A DNA stretch of 64,000 bases from Owenia fusiformis. Taxonomy: Eukaryota > Annelida > Polychaeta > Sabellida > Oweniidae. The translations under genes and the position numbers were made by a program. Positions 45,101 to 54,900 of the stretch are shown in pieces. Below the pieces are notes generated by a model. That model ran no database searches, was not told the DNA's origin, and saw only the letters and a program-made list of their open reading frames with translations. Where the stretch lies: positions 31,995,259-32,059,258 of the forward strand of contig CAIIXF020000009.1 in the NCBI GenBank assembly GCA_903813345.2. The letters are read 5' to 3'. Position 1 is the stretch's first letter, and each line of letters starts with the position of its first letter.

Positions 45101-48100
45101 TATAAATTATAATGGATTAATTATTAATGCTTCAATTTGCACAAAAAGTGCATACATGCATACTTTATTTTACAGAAATAAAGCATCAAAATCCAAATGA
45201 TTAAAAATATTTTTTGATATTCATTTTCCATGAATTTGAGTTCAAGTGGTAAGATCCACCATGATGCATAAAAATACATGAACATCTTTGATCCATGGTT
45301 CTAGTCTAACATTGAAGATAAAAATTGATGATATACTTATGTGAATGGTAGTGTTAAGAAAATAACTAATAATAGTACAGTAAGTACAATGGGTGAAGAC
45401 CATCAATATGTGTAATTTAAAATTATGGAAAAACTTACGTGGACAAAGTGCCCAACATCAGTGAGAAGAATATGGTCTGAAAAACAAATTATGATTCAAA
45501 AATTAAAACAGTATGCTTAAATCATCCTCCGAGACAGGTGTCCAGAATCCGTACCTCCTTCTTCCCCCTGCTATAACCAATTTGTAAGCGCCCGATTAAA
45601 CTGAGTCACTTGATCTAATTATGCACCAATGACATATACATAATTGCTGTCGCAATGTTGCGACAGCGAATCAAATTACGAGTTCTTAATCGGGGAAATA
45701 CTAACTGGTTATAGCAGGGTGTAAAAAGAAAGAAGATATTATGGATTTTGAAGTCCTGTGAACAGAGGATGGCTTAAATAAACATAAATTGTACTAAATT
45801 GTTATAGAGATAATTTGTCAGTGTTAAAAGTTCAAATGTCTCCTGGAGAAGACTTTCCAGAAAAGGTACACACAAGTGTATACTCACAAATATAATGAGA
45901 CATATTAAGTTGACAGGAAACTTCTTCCTCACATTGGGAATACAGCCCAGTACTAGTATCAATACTATTGTGCCAATCCTGAAGTAAACGAGATAAATCA
46001 AATGAGACTACAATGTGTATGTTATGTGTAAAATACAATCTATAATGTAAAAGGTAGTCATGGTTGTCTATATTTCAATCTGTATAGCAGTATGTTCCAT
46101 TACCTGACACTTATATACTTTTGTACATATATATTCCTTTCTCATACAACCTCTTTTTAAATACAGTAAAAGATGTGTGAGTGAGTGAGTGAGTGAGTGA
46201 GTGAGTGAAAGGAATTCTTTGGTACCCCAAACTAGGAGTTCACTTACAAGGGTTCAGATTGCATTATATTAGGTTATGGCACTTAGATGTGTTCAATAGT
46301 ATAGTTTCTATATATAGCTGAATAAAGCTGACATAATAGATGTCACCCTTGTTATTCTTCATTCAGTTGGGCAACTGCCATTGACTTCCATGTTATAAAC
46401 TTGCAATAGTCACTTAATTTAATGATTTATGAAAGAGTTTGGGCTGAATCTGTCTGAAACTCAAATGACATACTATGGGATGACCCTGTCGATGTACATA
46501 ATGTGATTAATCATCAAATTTTTGGTTGTCAAACAAATAAACCAAGGTTTTAAAGAATTTTAGCATTGCATCAATGGAGATTTGGCTCAAGTTTTTTAGA
46601 AAAGTTGAAAAAGTCATGGAAAATGACATAAATGTGTAAATCAAAGTTATTATTATAGAAAACTTTACTAAATTGAAATATGCTATCAAAAAGAAAGAAA
46701 ATTTAGTCATTACAGGTTAAAATTGCAAATCTCTAAGAATCCCATGAAAAAACAGAAATTAGCGAGATTTCAAAGGTATATAGAAACTCCTCTTTTTATG
46801 GAGGTGCTCAACTTTACAGAGTTGCTGAACATTATTCTAAACATTCATGGTTAAAACTTACATCCCAGTCCACACCAGCCAAGACCCCTTGTAACGAACA
46901 TACTCTCTCACTGTTGTCCTGTAACATTCAAAGATAATTATCATTAGTATCTCATTAGTAAAGCAATCAGAATATCTTTGGTCATTTTACAAAATATAGT
47001 TTATATAATTCTTAAATGAATCATGGATTCATCACTTTTGACTGACTTTTCTAAAACTTTACAACTACTCACTGAAACTATGAAATACTCAATAAAACAC
47101 AATAAGACTGACTGAAACTATGCAATACTAAATAAAACACAATAAGACTCACTGAAACTATGTAATACTCAATAAAACATAATAAGACTCACTGAAACTA
47201 TGTAATACTCAATAAAACACAATAAGACTCACTGAAACTATGAAATACACAATAAAACACAATAAGACTCACTGAAACTATGTAATACTCAATAAAACAT
47301 AATAAGACTCACTGAAACTATGTAATACTCAATAAAACACAATAAGACTCACTGAAACTATGAAATACACAATAAAACACAATAAGACTCACTGAAACTA
47401 TGTAATACTCAATAAAACATAATAAGACTCACTGAAACTATGTAATACTCAATAAAACACAATAAAACTCACTGAAACTATGTAATACTCAATAAAAAAC
47501 AATAAGACTCACTGAAACTATGTAATACTCAATAAAACACAATAAGACTCACTGAAACTATGAAATACTCAATAAAACACAATAAGACTCACTGAAACTA
47601 TGAAATACTCAATAAAACACAATAAGACTCACTGAAACTATGTAATACTCAATAAAACATAATAAGACTCACTGAAACATGAAAAGGGCCATGATTCCCA
47701 TTGTAACAAGCAGCTGTAATGTTAATATTCCATACACCTTCCTGATAAAACCTGAAAAGCGGAACAAAATGATTACTAGAAGAAAAAAATGAAACATTAA
47801 AATGGAATGAATAAAAGGGACAACTTTTGTAATGGTTTCTGAATGTTGGCAAGAGGGGTTACATCTTTATAATGATCCTTTGAAAAAAAGAAAAAACTAG
47901 ATTGTATGATAGTCATATTAAAATGTTTTTTAAGCAATGCATTTTACTATATAACTGTATCATTATATGTAAATGTGTTGTAATTGATTTTGTGAGGAAA
48001 CCGTTGGTATACAATAAAATCTTGAATCTTGAATCTTTATGATGCAACGGAACCTGTTGGTTTCTTTCCTTATGACTGGTATATGTAGTAACTCTTCAAT

Positions 48101-48942
48101 GTTACTTTTACCAGTGTTATTTCAATAATACTTTTCGGTCTTGTTGGCACTTGTTGACATATTCAGATAATTTTGAAGATTTCCACTTGAAATTGAATCC
48201 AACATGGGATCAGTGATCATTTTTTAATCAATATAGGATTTCAAAATCCTCAAAATTGAACTGTCATAAGAATATTACTAAGGCCAAACCTTGACATAAA
48301 ATCAGTTAGTAAACATCTCTCTTGTACACAGAGAAAAGATGGCCAAGGCTGGGTGTTTGTGATAATTATATACATTCTAGTATTTTGCTTAAATGTTTCC
48401 CATTGTGCCAATACAAAACAAAGATCTAGAAAAGATAAACAATAAGTTCAGGTTCTGCATCAAATTGAAAAATCAAAACAAATTCTGAAAAAAACGAGAT
48501 AGTCAAAAAGTAAATAATATGTTTTGAGAAAAAACATAAAAGTGCAAAAAGAGCAACGACTTGCCATGTCTAACAGCCTTATCTGTAAATGAACTGAATT
48601 GTTCTTCTTCCTCAGCTGTTAAACCTGCCTCAGCGTCATGTGGGACAAACTCTGTTGGGGGTGGCACATATGCGCCTGGGGGTGCAGTAGACCCCTGGTT
48701 CACATAACAACCTGTGTTAGGAGCAAACTGCTTGGGGGTATTGTACGCATTCTGAGGATATTGTTCCTGTTGGGTATATCCACCTTGACCGGGGTATTGC
48801 GAGTATCCCCCTTGGGGTGATGTGGGATTTGTATATCCCCCCTGAGATCCAGTAGCAGTGTCATAATCAGGAGGGGGGACAACAGTTGAGCTGGGCCCAA
48901 CCGGCTGGCTAGGGAGCTGTGTAGGCTGGCTCATCCTTATAA
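39018..48942 (-). CDS. Lifeguard/TMBIM (Bax-inhibitor-1 superfamily) protein, complete (gene level, nine coding exons)
   Basis: The nine coding exons total 1,011 nt, or 336 residues plus stop, the usual size for GRINA/FAIM2/TMBIM1. The N-terminal ~115 residues are Pro/Gly/Gln/Tyr-rich and cytosolic (GGYTNPTSPQGGY). The hydrophobic half has seven helices with family landmarks: FIRKVYGILTLQLLVT after the linker, NVRKKFPVN, TIFFSLMLGTLS, VTIFAVQTKIDFT, and a final exon with DTQMILGGKHTYSIDPEEYI. These proteins sit in Golgi, ER or endosomal membranes and temper apoptosis and calcium release. Orthology to one of TMBIM1, 2 or 3 cannot be set here. The first intron is GC-AG. The last intron holds a 4.5-kb transposon. 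Eight bases of 5' UTR follow an acceptor at 48943-48944, so a non-coding first exon lies upstream, perhaps ending near 49293 (AGAAAG then GTAAGA on the minus strand). Confidence 0.95.
39263..39336. repeat. 74-bp near-perfect palindrome in the TMBIM last intron
   Basis: Two 36-bp arms, with one mismatch and a 2-bp loop, starting GTGTCAAGGTTTATGAAAAA and turning at CATTCAAAGATTTGAATG. It is about 95 bp upstream of the exon 9 acceptor. A transcript on either strand would fold into a long hairpin. Confidence 0.9.
40418..42384 (-). pseudogene. Decayed FEN/PIN-like nuclease-type gene of the 4.5-kb element
   Basis: From its 5' side the gene shows YPLSPIPWALGTPDGLLVKT (family: 'YxLxPxPWxLATADGxxxKTxKAKLL'), HKEADTKIILHAINMK, VVRSPDSDVFVLL, ALPAFHSFTGCDSFSAFVRR and an acidic C-terminus. 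EADT, D-x-D and TGCD keep their acidic residues. Setting aside the 291-bp MITE at 41061-41351, D-x-D to TGCD is about 52 residues, close to the FEN1 spacing between D181 and D233. The gene copy is fragmented. It belongs to the same family as the gene copies at 11584-13440. Confidence 0.7.
41061..41351. mobile_element. MITE nested inside the FEN/PIN-like gene
   Basis: TTAAAGGGGCAACAA at the left is mirrored by TTGTTGCACCTTTAA at the right, 291 bp. It separates the D-x-D and TGCD coding blocks. Confidence 0.75.
42549..42722. mobile_element. MITE with TAAAACCTGTGT ends, copy 1
   Basis: GTAAAACCTGTGTACAGTGA at the left and GTGTTCACTAATACAGGT at the right form imperfect inverted ends around GTGTTCACT motifs. 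Related to 53385-53556 and probably 24388-24590. Nested in the 4.5-kb element. Confidence 0.65.
42771..43275 (-). repeat. R1 family, copy 2
   Basis: Reverse-orientation copy of the repeat at 3390-3970, with the same palindromic ends (CATGACAAAATGTCACTACC; TGTCACCACTTTTTTTGGTG) and the same internal GGTCAAATCT / AAAGGTCATTGAAGGTC blocks. Nested in the 4.5-kb element. Confidence 0.75.
43298..43539. mobile_element. MITE with CCATCCT ends, copy A
   Basis: About 242 bp from CCATCCTAAGCAGGTGTCC to CCCTGTGATCAGGGGATGG, including CTTCTTCCCCCTGCTAT and GAGTTCTTAATCGGGGAAAT. Copy B is at 45522-45772 in direct orientation. Nested in the 4.5-kb element. Confidence 0.8.
44170..44217 (-). CDS. TMBIM exon 8
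   Basis: A 48-nt exon reading YLYMMYAALGALLFGL, the family helix 'xxxxLYASLGALLFS'. Phase 0 at both ends, donor GTGAGT. The transposon begins 50 bp downstream. Confidence 0.95.
44218..44571 (-). other. TMBIM intron 7, 354 bp
   Basis: No repeat or second coding signal is evident. The open minus-strand frames are extensions of neighbouring exon frames. Confidence 0.6.
44572..44703 (-). CDS. TMBIM exon 7
   Basis: Encodes VIVLGVTIFAVQTKIDFTMM, then a hydrophobic helix ending LCAIFRDR. The core 'LGVTLFAFQTKYDFT' is diagnostic for Lifeguard proteins. Phase 0 at both ends. Confidence 0.97.
44717..44969 (-). repeat. Four degenerate copies of the exon 7 acceptor segment
   Basis: Segments at about 44717-44754, 44776-44803, 44893-44931 and 44933-44969 repeat the intron end and exon 7 start, which on the minus strand is ATATTTCAG then GTGATTGTGCTTGG. 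Shared plus-strand landmarks are GAGCACAATCAC and AAAACATATT. They lie just upstream of the true acceptor. Confidence 0.75.
45048..45093 (-). CDS. TMBIM exon 6
   Basis: A 46-nt exon reading YLSVNEVLMAVGICA, equivalent to 'xxxxxAVLxAxGIT' of the family. Phase 2 in, phase 0 out. Confidence 0.93.
45439..45476 (-). CDS. TMBIM exon 5
   Basis: A 38-nt exon reading TIFFSLMLGTLS, equivalent to 'TLxxSxMxGxxSS'. Phase 0 in, phase 2 out, between TTTTTCAG and GTAAG. Confidence 0.92.
45522..45772. mobile_element. MITE with CCATCCT-type ends, copy B
   Basis: Direct-orientation relative of 43298-43539 (CATCCTCCGAGACAGGTGTC ... TCCTGTGAACAGAGGATGG), located in TMBIM intron 4. Confidence 0.8.
45888..45978 (-). 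CDS. TMBIM exon 4
   Basis: Encodes IGTIVLILVLGCIPNVRKKF, then PVNLICLIIF: a helix, the conserved short basic loop, and the next helix. Phase 2 in, phase 0 out. Confidence 0.95.
46175..46208. repeat. (GTGA)n microsatellite
   Basis: About eight GTGA units in TMBIM intron 3. Confidence 0.95.
46862..46918 (-). CDS. TMBIM exon 3
   Basis: A 57-nt exon reading TTVREYVRYKGSWLVWTG, equivalent to 'xxVRxFVRxNxWxxWxS'. Phase 2 at both ends, donor GTAAGT. Confidence 0.93.
47071..47672 (-). repeat. 40-bp splice-donor minisatellite, 15 units
   Basis: Fifteen units of exactly 40 bp run up to the exon 2 boundary. On the minus strand each has the core AGTTTCAGTGAGTCTTATTG. That is the exon 2 end plus its donor (TTTCA|GTGAGT), so the unit copies the exon-intron junction. 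A 120-bp higher-order period (three unit types) is seen from 47161 to about 47440. All but one unit keep GTGAGT; one reads GTCAGT. Confidence 0.95.
47673..47751 (-). CDS. TMBIM exon 2
   Basis: A 79-nt exon reading FIRKVYGILTLQLLVTMGIM, then ALFMF: first helix entry. Phase 1 in (Gly split G|GT), phase 2 out at CA|GTGAGT, adjoining the 40-bp array. Confidence 0.97.
47752..48564 (-). other. TMBIM intron 1, GC-AG type, 813 bp
   Basis: The donor is GCAAGT. The intron also holds a possible retroelement tail at 47970-48042. No other coding signal. Confidence 0.7.
47970..48042 (+). repeat. Possible LINE/SINE 3' tail
   Basis: TATACAATAAAATCTTGAAT followed by repeated TTGAATC units resembles the short-repeat 3' tail of some non-LTR retrotransposons. 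No upstream reverse-transcriptase sequence is visible, so at most a short 3' end is present. Confidence 0.35.
48565..48942 (-). CDS. TMBIM exon 1 (first coding exon)
   Basis: Eight UTR bases, then ATG at 48934-48932. It encodes 123 residues: MSQPTQLPSQPVGPSS, tyrosine-glycine repeats (GGYSQYPGQGGYTQ), TEFVPHDAEAGLTAEEEEQF and FTDKAVRHG. Its 3' junction is TG|GCAAGT. The in-frame join to exon 2 (HG-FIRKVYG) requires the GC donor, because the nearby GT gives the wrong frame. Confidence 0.95.
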
Positions 48943-51650
48943 CTGAAAATTAAAAATGATCTTTTAAAGCATATTTTTAAAAATAACACGTTTTAATTTC
49001 AATATTTTTTTTATTATGTGTACATGAATTCTTGTTCTCTCACTGTAAATTGTAAGTCTCAAATGCTATATTATTGACATTGAAGAAAATATATATAAAA
49101 TATGCACATGTAAATTGCAATCATAGTCTGATATAAAACATAAAAATTCTTTTAAAATGAAGGTCACAAAATATATGTTTATCAGAACAAGCTCCAGAAC
49201 AAGAGTATGAGCATTCTGTATTTTTCTGATCACTTATTCTGAACAAAAAGTAAAACCGTCTTTTTAAATTCCATCTTGTTAATTATAGATCTTACCTTTC
49301 TAATGACTTGATTTAATTAAAAATAACTTCTGAGAACCGTATGATTTAATGTCACAGGTTGGCATTACTACTAATCATTCACAGACTTTGGACTCTTATC
49401 TAGAATTCAATAATTTTATCTCAGAGTTGATGTACAACATATTTGATAATATTGGCAAAGTATAATAGAGTTAGACTAAGTATTGCTCTAGACTTTGAAA
49501 GATGTCACTCATTTATGCTTATATTTGTATACAAATATTATCATTTTAAAATATTAAAATAGAGTAGACTTTATTTGTATTCATAGAGGTCACTCAATGC
49601 CTGTGGATGGTCTAGGTTAGGGATAGTGTCCCACTATTAAACGGAGGTGATTTCATTAGGGGGACGGAGTAAATGGTTTTGTTTGTAAATAGTGTTGATT
49701 TTTTTAATATCCAAGTGAAAGACAAATCAACATTTTAAAATTTCTTAAGATGAGGGGAGCAGACGGGGTCAAACCATAATGAAATTGACTTCATTTTTCC
49801 ATGACTTGATAATTTGATATCATCCCTAAGCGTCTATTATTTACGACTTTATTCAGGGGACATCCTTCAGGTAGCCAGAATATAATGAGTAATAACTATG
49901 GCATATAATCTTGACATTCTGAACATATTCCTCCAGTCCCACCTTAATGTAATCATGTTAAGAAATGTTGTATAATAGTAATTCAAGGAAACTGTTACAT
50001 AATACTTGAAAGCCTAGTTATTCATGCATATCGACCATGAAAATTAAAGCCCTATGCCAAACTTAAACATTCACCTAGAATGCCCAAAAACTAATTATAG
50101 ATTCTCATACAATTAACTTTCTAGAAAATTTGAAACAATCCATTGAATGGTTTGCCTGGAAACACGAAGACAAAACAAAGTTAAGTGGGATGCCCACCCT
50201 TCAGGCAAACCCAACTGTCCAATAGAAAGAACACCCTCTATATAACTTTTAAGTACTCATGAACTTTCTTGCTAATCTAAAAATATTTGAGGAATTTATT
50301 GTTTTCGAATTTATTGGTTATTATTCAGGTGTTTGTGCTACTTTTGAATTTCAATTTAGATATCTTACTATCAAAGTGCTATCGTACTTTGTTTATATTA
50401 ATTTTTGCTTCATCCCCTGTTGCCCCTATCTGTCCTCGCCTATTATTTTTCAAGCCTTGAAGTGATGGGAGAATGTACAGTTTTTTGGGTGGGGGTAGAG
50501 GGGGTAAGGGGTAGAAATGTGATGCAAGATTGATGTTTTCTGTACAGTGGATAACTCGGTCACTAATAAATAAATTAATGTTCTATATTCACTCCACTGG
50601 ACAATAAAAATAGTTGAAATAGGGGTTGAAAGCAAGTAACATAAGTACTGGCAAATATTAGCCAATATTAGAGACAATTGATAAACACAATCCTACCATT
50701 CTGGATTCACCAGACCTACATATTGTGTCCGGACATTGAATGAAGAGACAACACCCTGTACCAGTATCAGTTTTAGGGCTAATAATTCAAGTATATTTGA
50801 GCACTTGTGGGCTACTTTATTGATTTATGATGCACCTTCTGTAACCTCTATTCCCAACCCATAGTGCTTAATTCAAGTATATTTGAACACTTGTGGGTTA
50901 CTTTATTGATTTACAATGTGACTTCTGTAACCTCTATTTCCAATAGGGAATGATATCAATACTGTAATATTTAGTTAAAACATACTGATTCAATATCATC
51001 CATATTTTGCAATCGGTATTTAAAAAATTGAGTTATCTCCAAGGCAATTAAAAATAGATATCTTTGCAATAAAAATCTTCACATAAATAATTAATCAGTT
51101 TCTTATCTTTCATTTACAACTTATACCCAACAACTTTGGACTTCCTTTATAAATACTGGGTTAATTTTTAATTATTGTTTTAAATGAATAGGTAGCTGTT
51201 TAAAAATATGTAAACAAATATATGGTCTTTATACTAAATGGTTCCTTATTCTCTTAAAAAGCACACATGGCCTTTAACTTGTTCAGATTCATTAAGTTTA
51301 TGTTTTAAAAATGAATAAGCTTTATGTCATACAGAAACTTTCACTTGTGTAGGTCACAAGTAATTAGAGTCAGTTCTAAGAAAATAGATACAACCTAAAG
51401 AAATAACACGAAAGAATTTCTAGGGCCCTTATTGATAGTCGTCAGGAGTTAACAAGATTATACAGACACATTTAAGTGCTACAAACAACAGCATATACAT
51501 CTAATATAATGATATAAACAAACGCAAAACAATGAGGAAATTAAGATAAGGCGATTACAAAAGGTACACACCCTTAAGTGACAAAACATAAATACTGTGT
51601 AAACATAATGATGCTGTTTTATATGAAATAAAATATTTTTCAACGACAAA
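48943..51650. other. Spacer between the divergent TMBIM and formin-like genes
   Basis: About 2.7 kb of AT-rich DNA that should hold the TMBIM 5' exon and the promoters of both genes. A minus-strand donor-like AGAAAG|GTAAGA near 49293 may end the TMBIM leader exon. There is a two-copy direct repeat of about 100 bp (about 50771-50945). No CpG-rich core or clear TATA box can be singled out. Confidence 0.5.
50771..50945. repeat. Two-copy direct repeat
   Basis: TAATTCAAGTATATTTGAGC ... TTCTGTAACCTCTATT is repeated once immediately downstream with a few differences. Confidence 0.85.
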
Positions 51651-51918
51651 ATGCCAAGTAAGAAAACAAGAGGTTTTCCGAGGACTGACAATGACAGTTT
51701 GTTTAACAACAAGAGTTCCGTTGCCGATACAGGATTTACACATATTCCCGGAATCAATGGAAGCTGGACCCGGAGCCAGGGAAATGTTGCAATTAAATCA
51801 GTTATTAGACAGACCCCAAATTATTTAGCCATGAATCCTTATGCCCAGTATAAGGATTTGGATGATAATGATAATGTTTTCCCAGACATGGAAAAACCTC
51901 CAGATCCCGTATATCAAG
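51651..51918 (+). CDS. Formin-like exon 1
   Basis: ATG in AACGACAAAATGCC context. Encodes MPSKKTRGFPRTDNDSLFNN, later LAMNPYAQYKDLDDND, and ends PDPVYQ, phase 1, at GTCAGT. Disordered, no known domain. The open frame and phase fit to the next exon support it. Confidence 0.65.
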
Positions 51919-54900
51919 GTCAGTCTGGCAAAGATCTTATTTCTTTTTAACGTTTTTTGTATGAAAGGATAAAAATGATAGTGAGTTTGTTCAAATTTAT
52001 ACAGATGGGATTGTAAGAACATTCAAATTCTCATTCCGATTATTCAGGTACATTGTCAACTATATCATTAAATAAAAGAAAGGAGTGATATCGATATGGA
52101 GAACTGAATTCAACAATGTTTTTCTCTTAAACCGATCATTGAAAACATTCTGGAAAAACACGCTATTTTATGTAATGTATTGTTGACTGATTGACAACAA
52201 TTTAATGCGAAAATTATTTAGAAATATTTTAACTGTTTTTGTTAACATTTTTTGTTTTTTTAGTGCAATTGTTTTTGCTCCTTTCTACCATTTCTTGAGA
52301 ATGAAATAAAATGTCTTTCCGAACCTTGTTGGAACAAAATAGCATTTACAACATATTTTTAGACCTCTCAATATTATAGTAATACAAAGGAATTTTTGGT
52401 TGATTTTAAAAAAGTATTCAAAAGATTAAAACAAAATCCCCCCAAAATAGATAAAAATCAAGATAAACCTTTTATTTCATTAACAAGATACTTTTTTAAA
52501 AGCAACCAAAATTTCCTTTGTACAATTACAATATTGAGAGACCTAAACATGTTGCGTTTATGTCGTTTTGTTCCGATGAGGTTTGGAAAGATGTTTCATT
52601 TCACTCTGGAAATGTGATACCAAGAACAAAACAAGTGTTTGATGTGTTTTCTAAAACAATATAGATGAAATTATATATATATACTTCCAATTATATTGTT
52701 ACCATTCAAAAGATAACCATTAAATTGACAATGTGTAAAATTTTCAGAATTTTTTTATGACTGGTTTAACGTGTGTTCAATAAGTTCTCCCTATCGATAC
52801 CACTCCTTTATGAAAATTCTAATGGGATTTTGTAAAATTATCCTGCCATAAATGTCAGATAATGCGTCAAATCAGGGTTTTCTACTTTCTGAAAAAATGA
52901 TTTGCAATAAGTAAACCATATATGGTACTTCCGAAGTTACTATTAAATAAGCTTTAGTTAATATACATAGAGATATACATGTATTAACAAAAGATATAGT
53001 GTATTGAGGTCTATATGCGTTAAAACTTGGCAAAACACTTATTATTCATGCATATTGGGAGTGGCTTATATTCATATTTTGATTCATTCATTGTTTTACT
53101 AAAATTATTACTCAATATATGACTAGTATGTGCTAGACACATCTGGATGATAAGATGAGACATAACAAGACTGAAGTACAGTATGCTCAATATGACCCGG
53201 TAAAGTCAAAGTCAGATATTATGTAGAATTGTGACAAGTAAGTATATTGTTATCTCAAAAGTTGGGTAACTATCTGGTTTTGGGATCATGTCCACAAGTT
53301 GATTTGTTTATCACTTGAGCTTTTTTAAAAATCGACATTCTTCACTAATGGTGAAGGAGCTATTTTATATTATGCAATCTTCATAGTAAAACCTGTGTTA
53401 GTGAACACCTCTGTCTCATGAACACTGTCCCTAGTAGACACCCTCCCTCCGCACAACTCTACTGACTTCTGTATTGATTACCCTCTCTGTAATGAACACC
53501 TACCAACACTGAACATTTTTTGAAAAAAAAGTGTTAACTGTTCACAGGTTTTACTGTATGCAAATCATCCCTAAAGTGAACACTTTTTCAGTTGCATTTA
53601 TATCTAAAAGTGAACACTTGAAGCTGGTCATTCCAGCATTAACTTAATTCAGGATTTGCTTCAATGAGTAGTATTTAAGAATATTTTTTTAGTTAGTAAC
53701 ACTTTGCACAGAAAATATGCACTTTATTATGGATGGAATTTGGCAAAATAGTTTTTATACAATAAACTTCCTATTAAAATCACCTTTCTTATGAAACATC
53801 AATATGGAAGGGATTGCAATATTTATTATCATGTTCTTATACGAGATATCATTTATTGATAAACAAAAGATTCATGAAAAATCAAATCTGAGTAAAATGT
53901 CCATAGCACTGGAATATTTTCTCAACAAGTTTCCTAATCTTAATGCTAGACATACCTTTTCAACATAATATTTATTGCTTTATACATGTACACATCAAGT
54001 GAATGTTTATCTTTATAATTTATTCAATTCAATTCAATGAGATTAATGTTAGTCATAAAACACATACTGTATTTTTAATCTGGTTTCAAGGGTGTGGCTT
54101 ACAGATACAATGAGAGCAAAGTTTATTATGAAAAACATAAACTAATCTGAATGAATAATATCTTATCACTAACCGTTTTTTGTAAAGATATCATGTAAAG
54201 GATTGAATAAAAAATAATTAGATTATTTTTCATTTTTAGAGCATTTTGATTGATATATTTTTTATCTTAACCAAAAGTGAAATTTTGGTCATCTTCAAAT
54301 CAAAAATATTTAAAATGATAATTTTAAGATGAGGTAAATTTATAGTTTATAGAACTTAAGATACTCAATTCATTATGAACAGCCCAAGTATCATGGCACT
54401 TCACCTTGGACTTCATAGAACGAAAACTTTCTAGGGTTTAATTTATGCCTCTCTAAATGTAAATGTATATGGCCTGAGTATCTGATGAGCACCTCAAAAA
54501 CTCAAATCAAAAATATAGTTTTGCTTGTTAAATGTTATTATCTGATGAGAATGATTCAGTAAAATGTCTGATAGCTTTAGAGACCATATCAAAGCACCAT
54601 AGCAGGCCAACCCACAAAGTTAATTTTGTTTCAACTTAACCCCCTCCCTCTACACTAAATTAACTAACATTGATTTACTATGTGGCTTTTTTAGTTTTTA
54701 TGGTTCCTTTAAAGTGATAATGTAACATACAAAACATTGACAAGGCCTAATCCAAGTGATCATTGACCTTGAAAGAAACTAAATCTATATAGTACTTTGG
54801 ATGGGGCTTTCTCTCTTAAATAGAGACTAATTCTTTATAAATAAACAATATTGCTAATTTAAATGATTTCTATTATTTTGCATAAAAAAGTGCACAAATT

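Noticed and set aside
47071-47672. CRISPR-like array
   Set aside because: Adjacent 40-bp repeats without unique spacers, in an animal intron.
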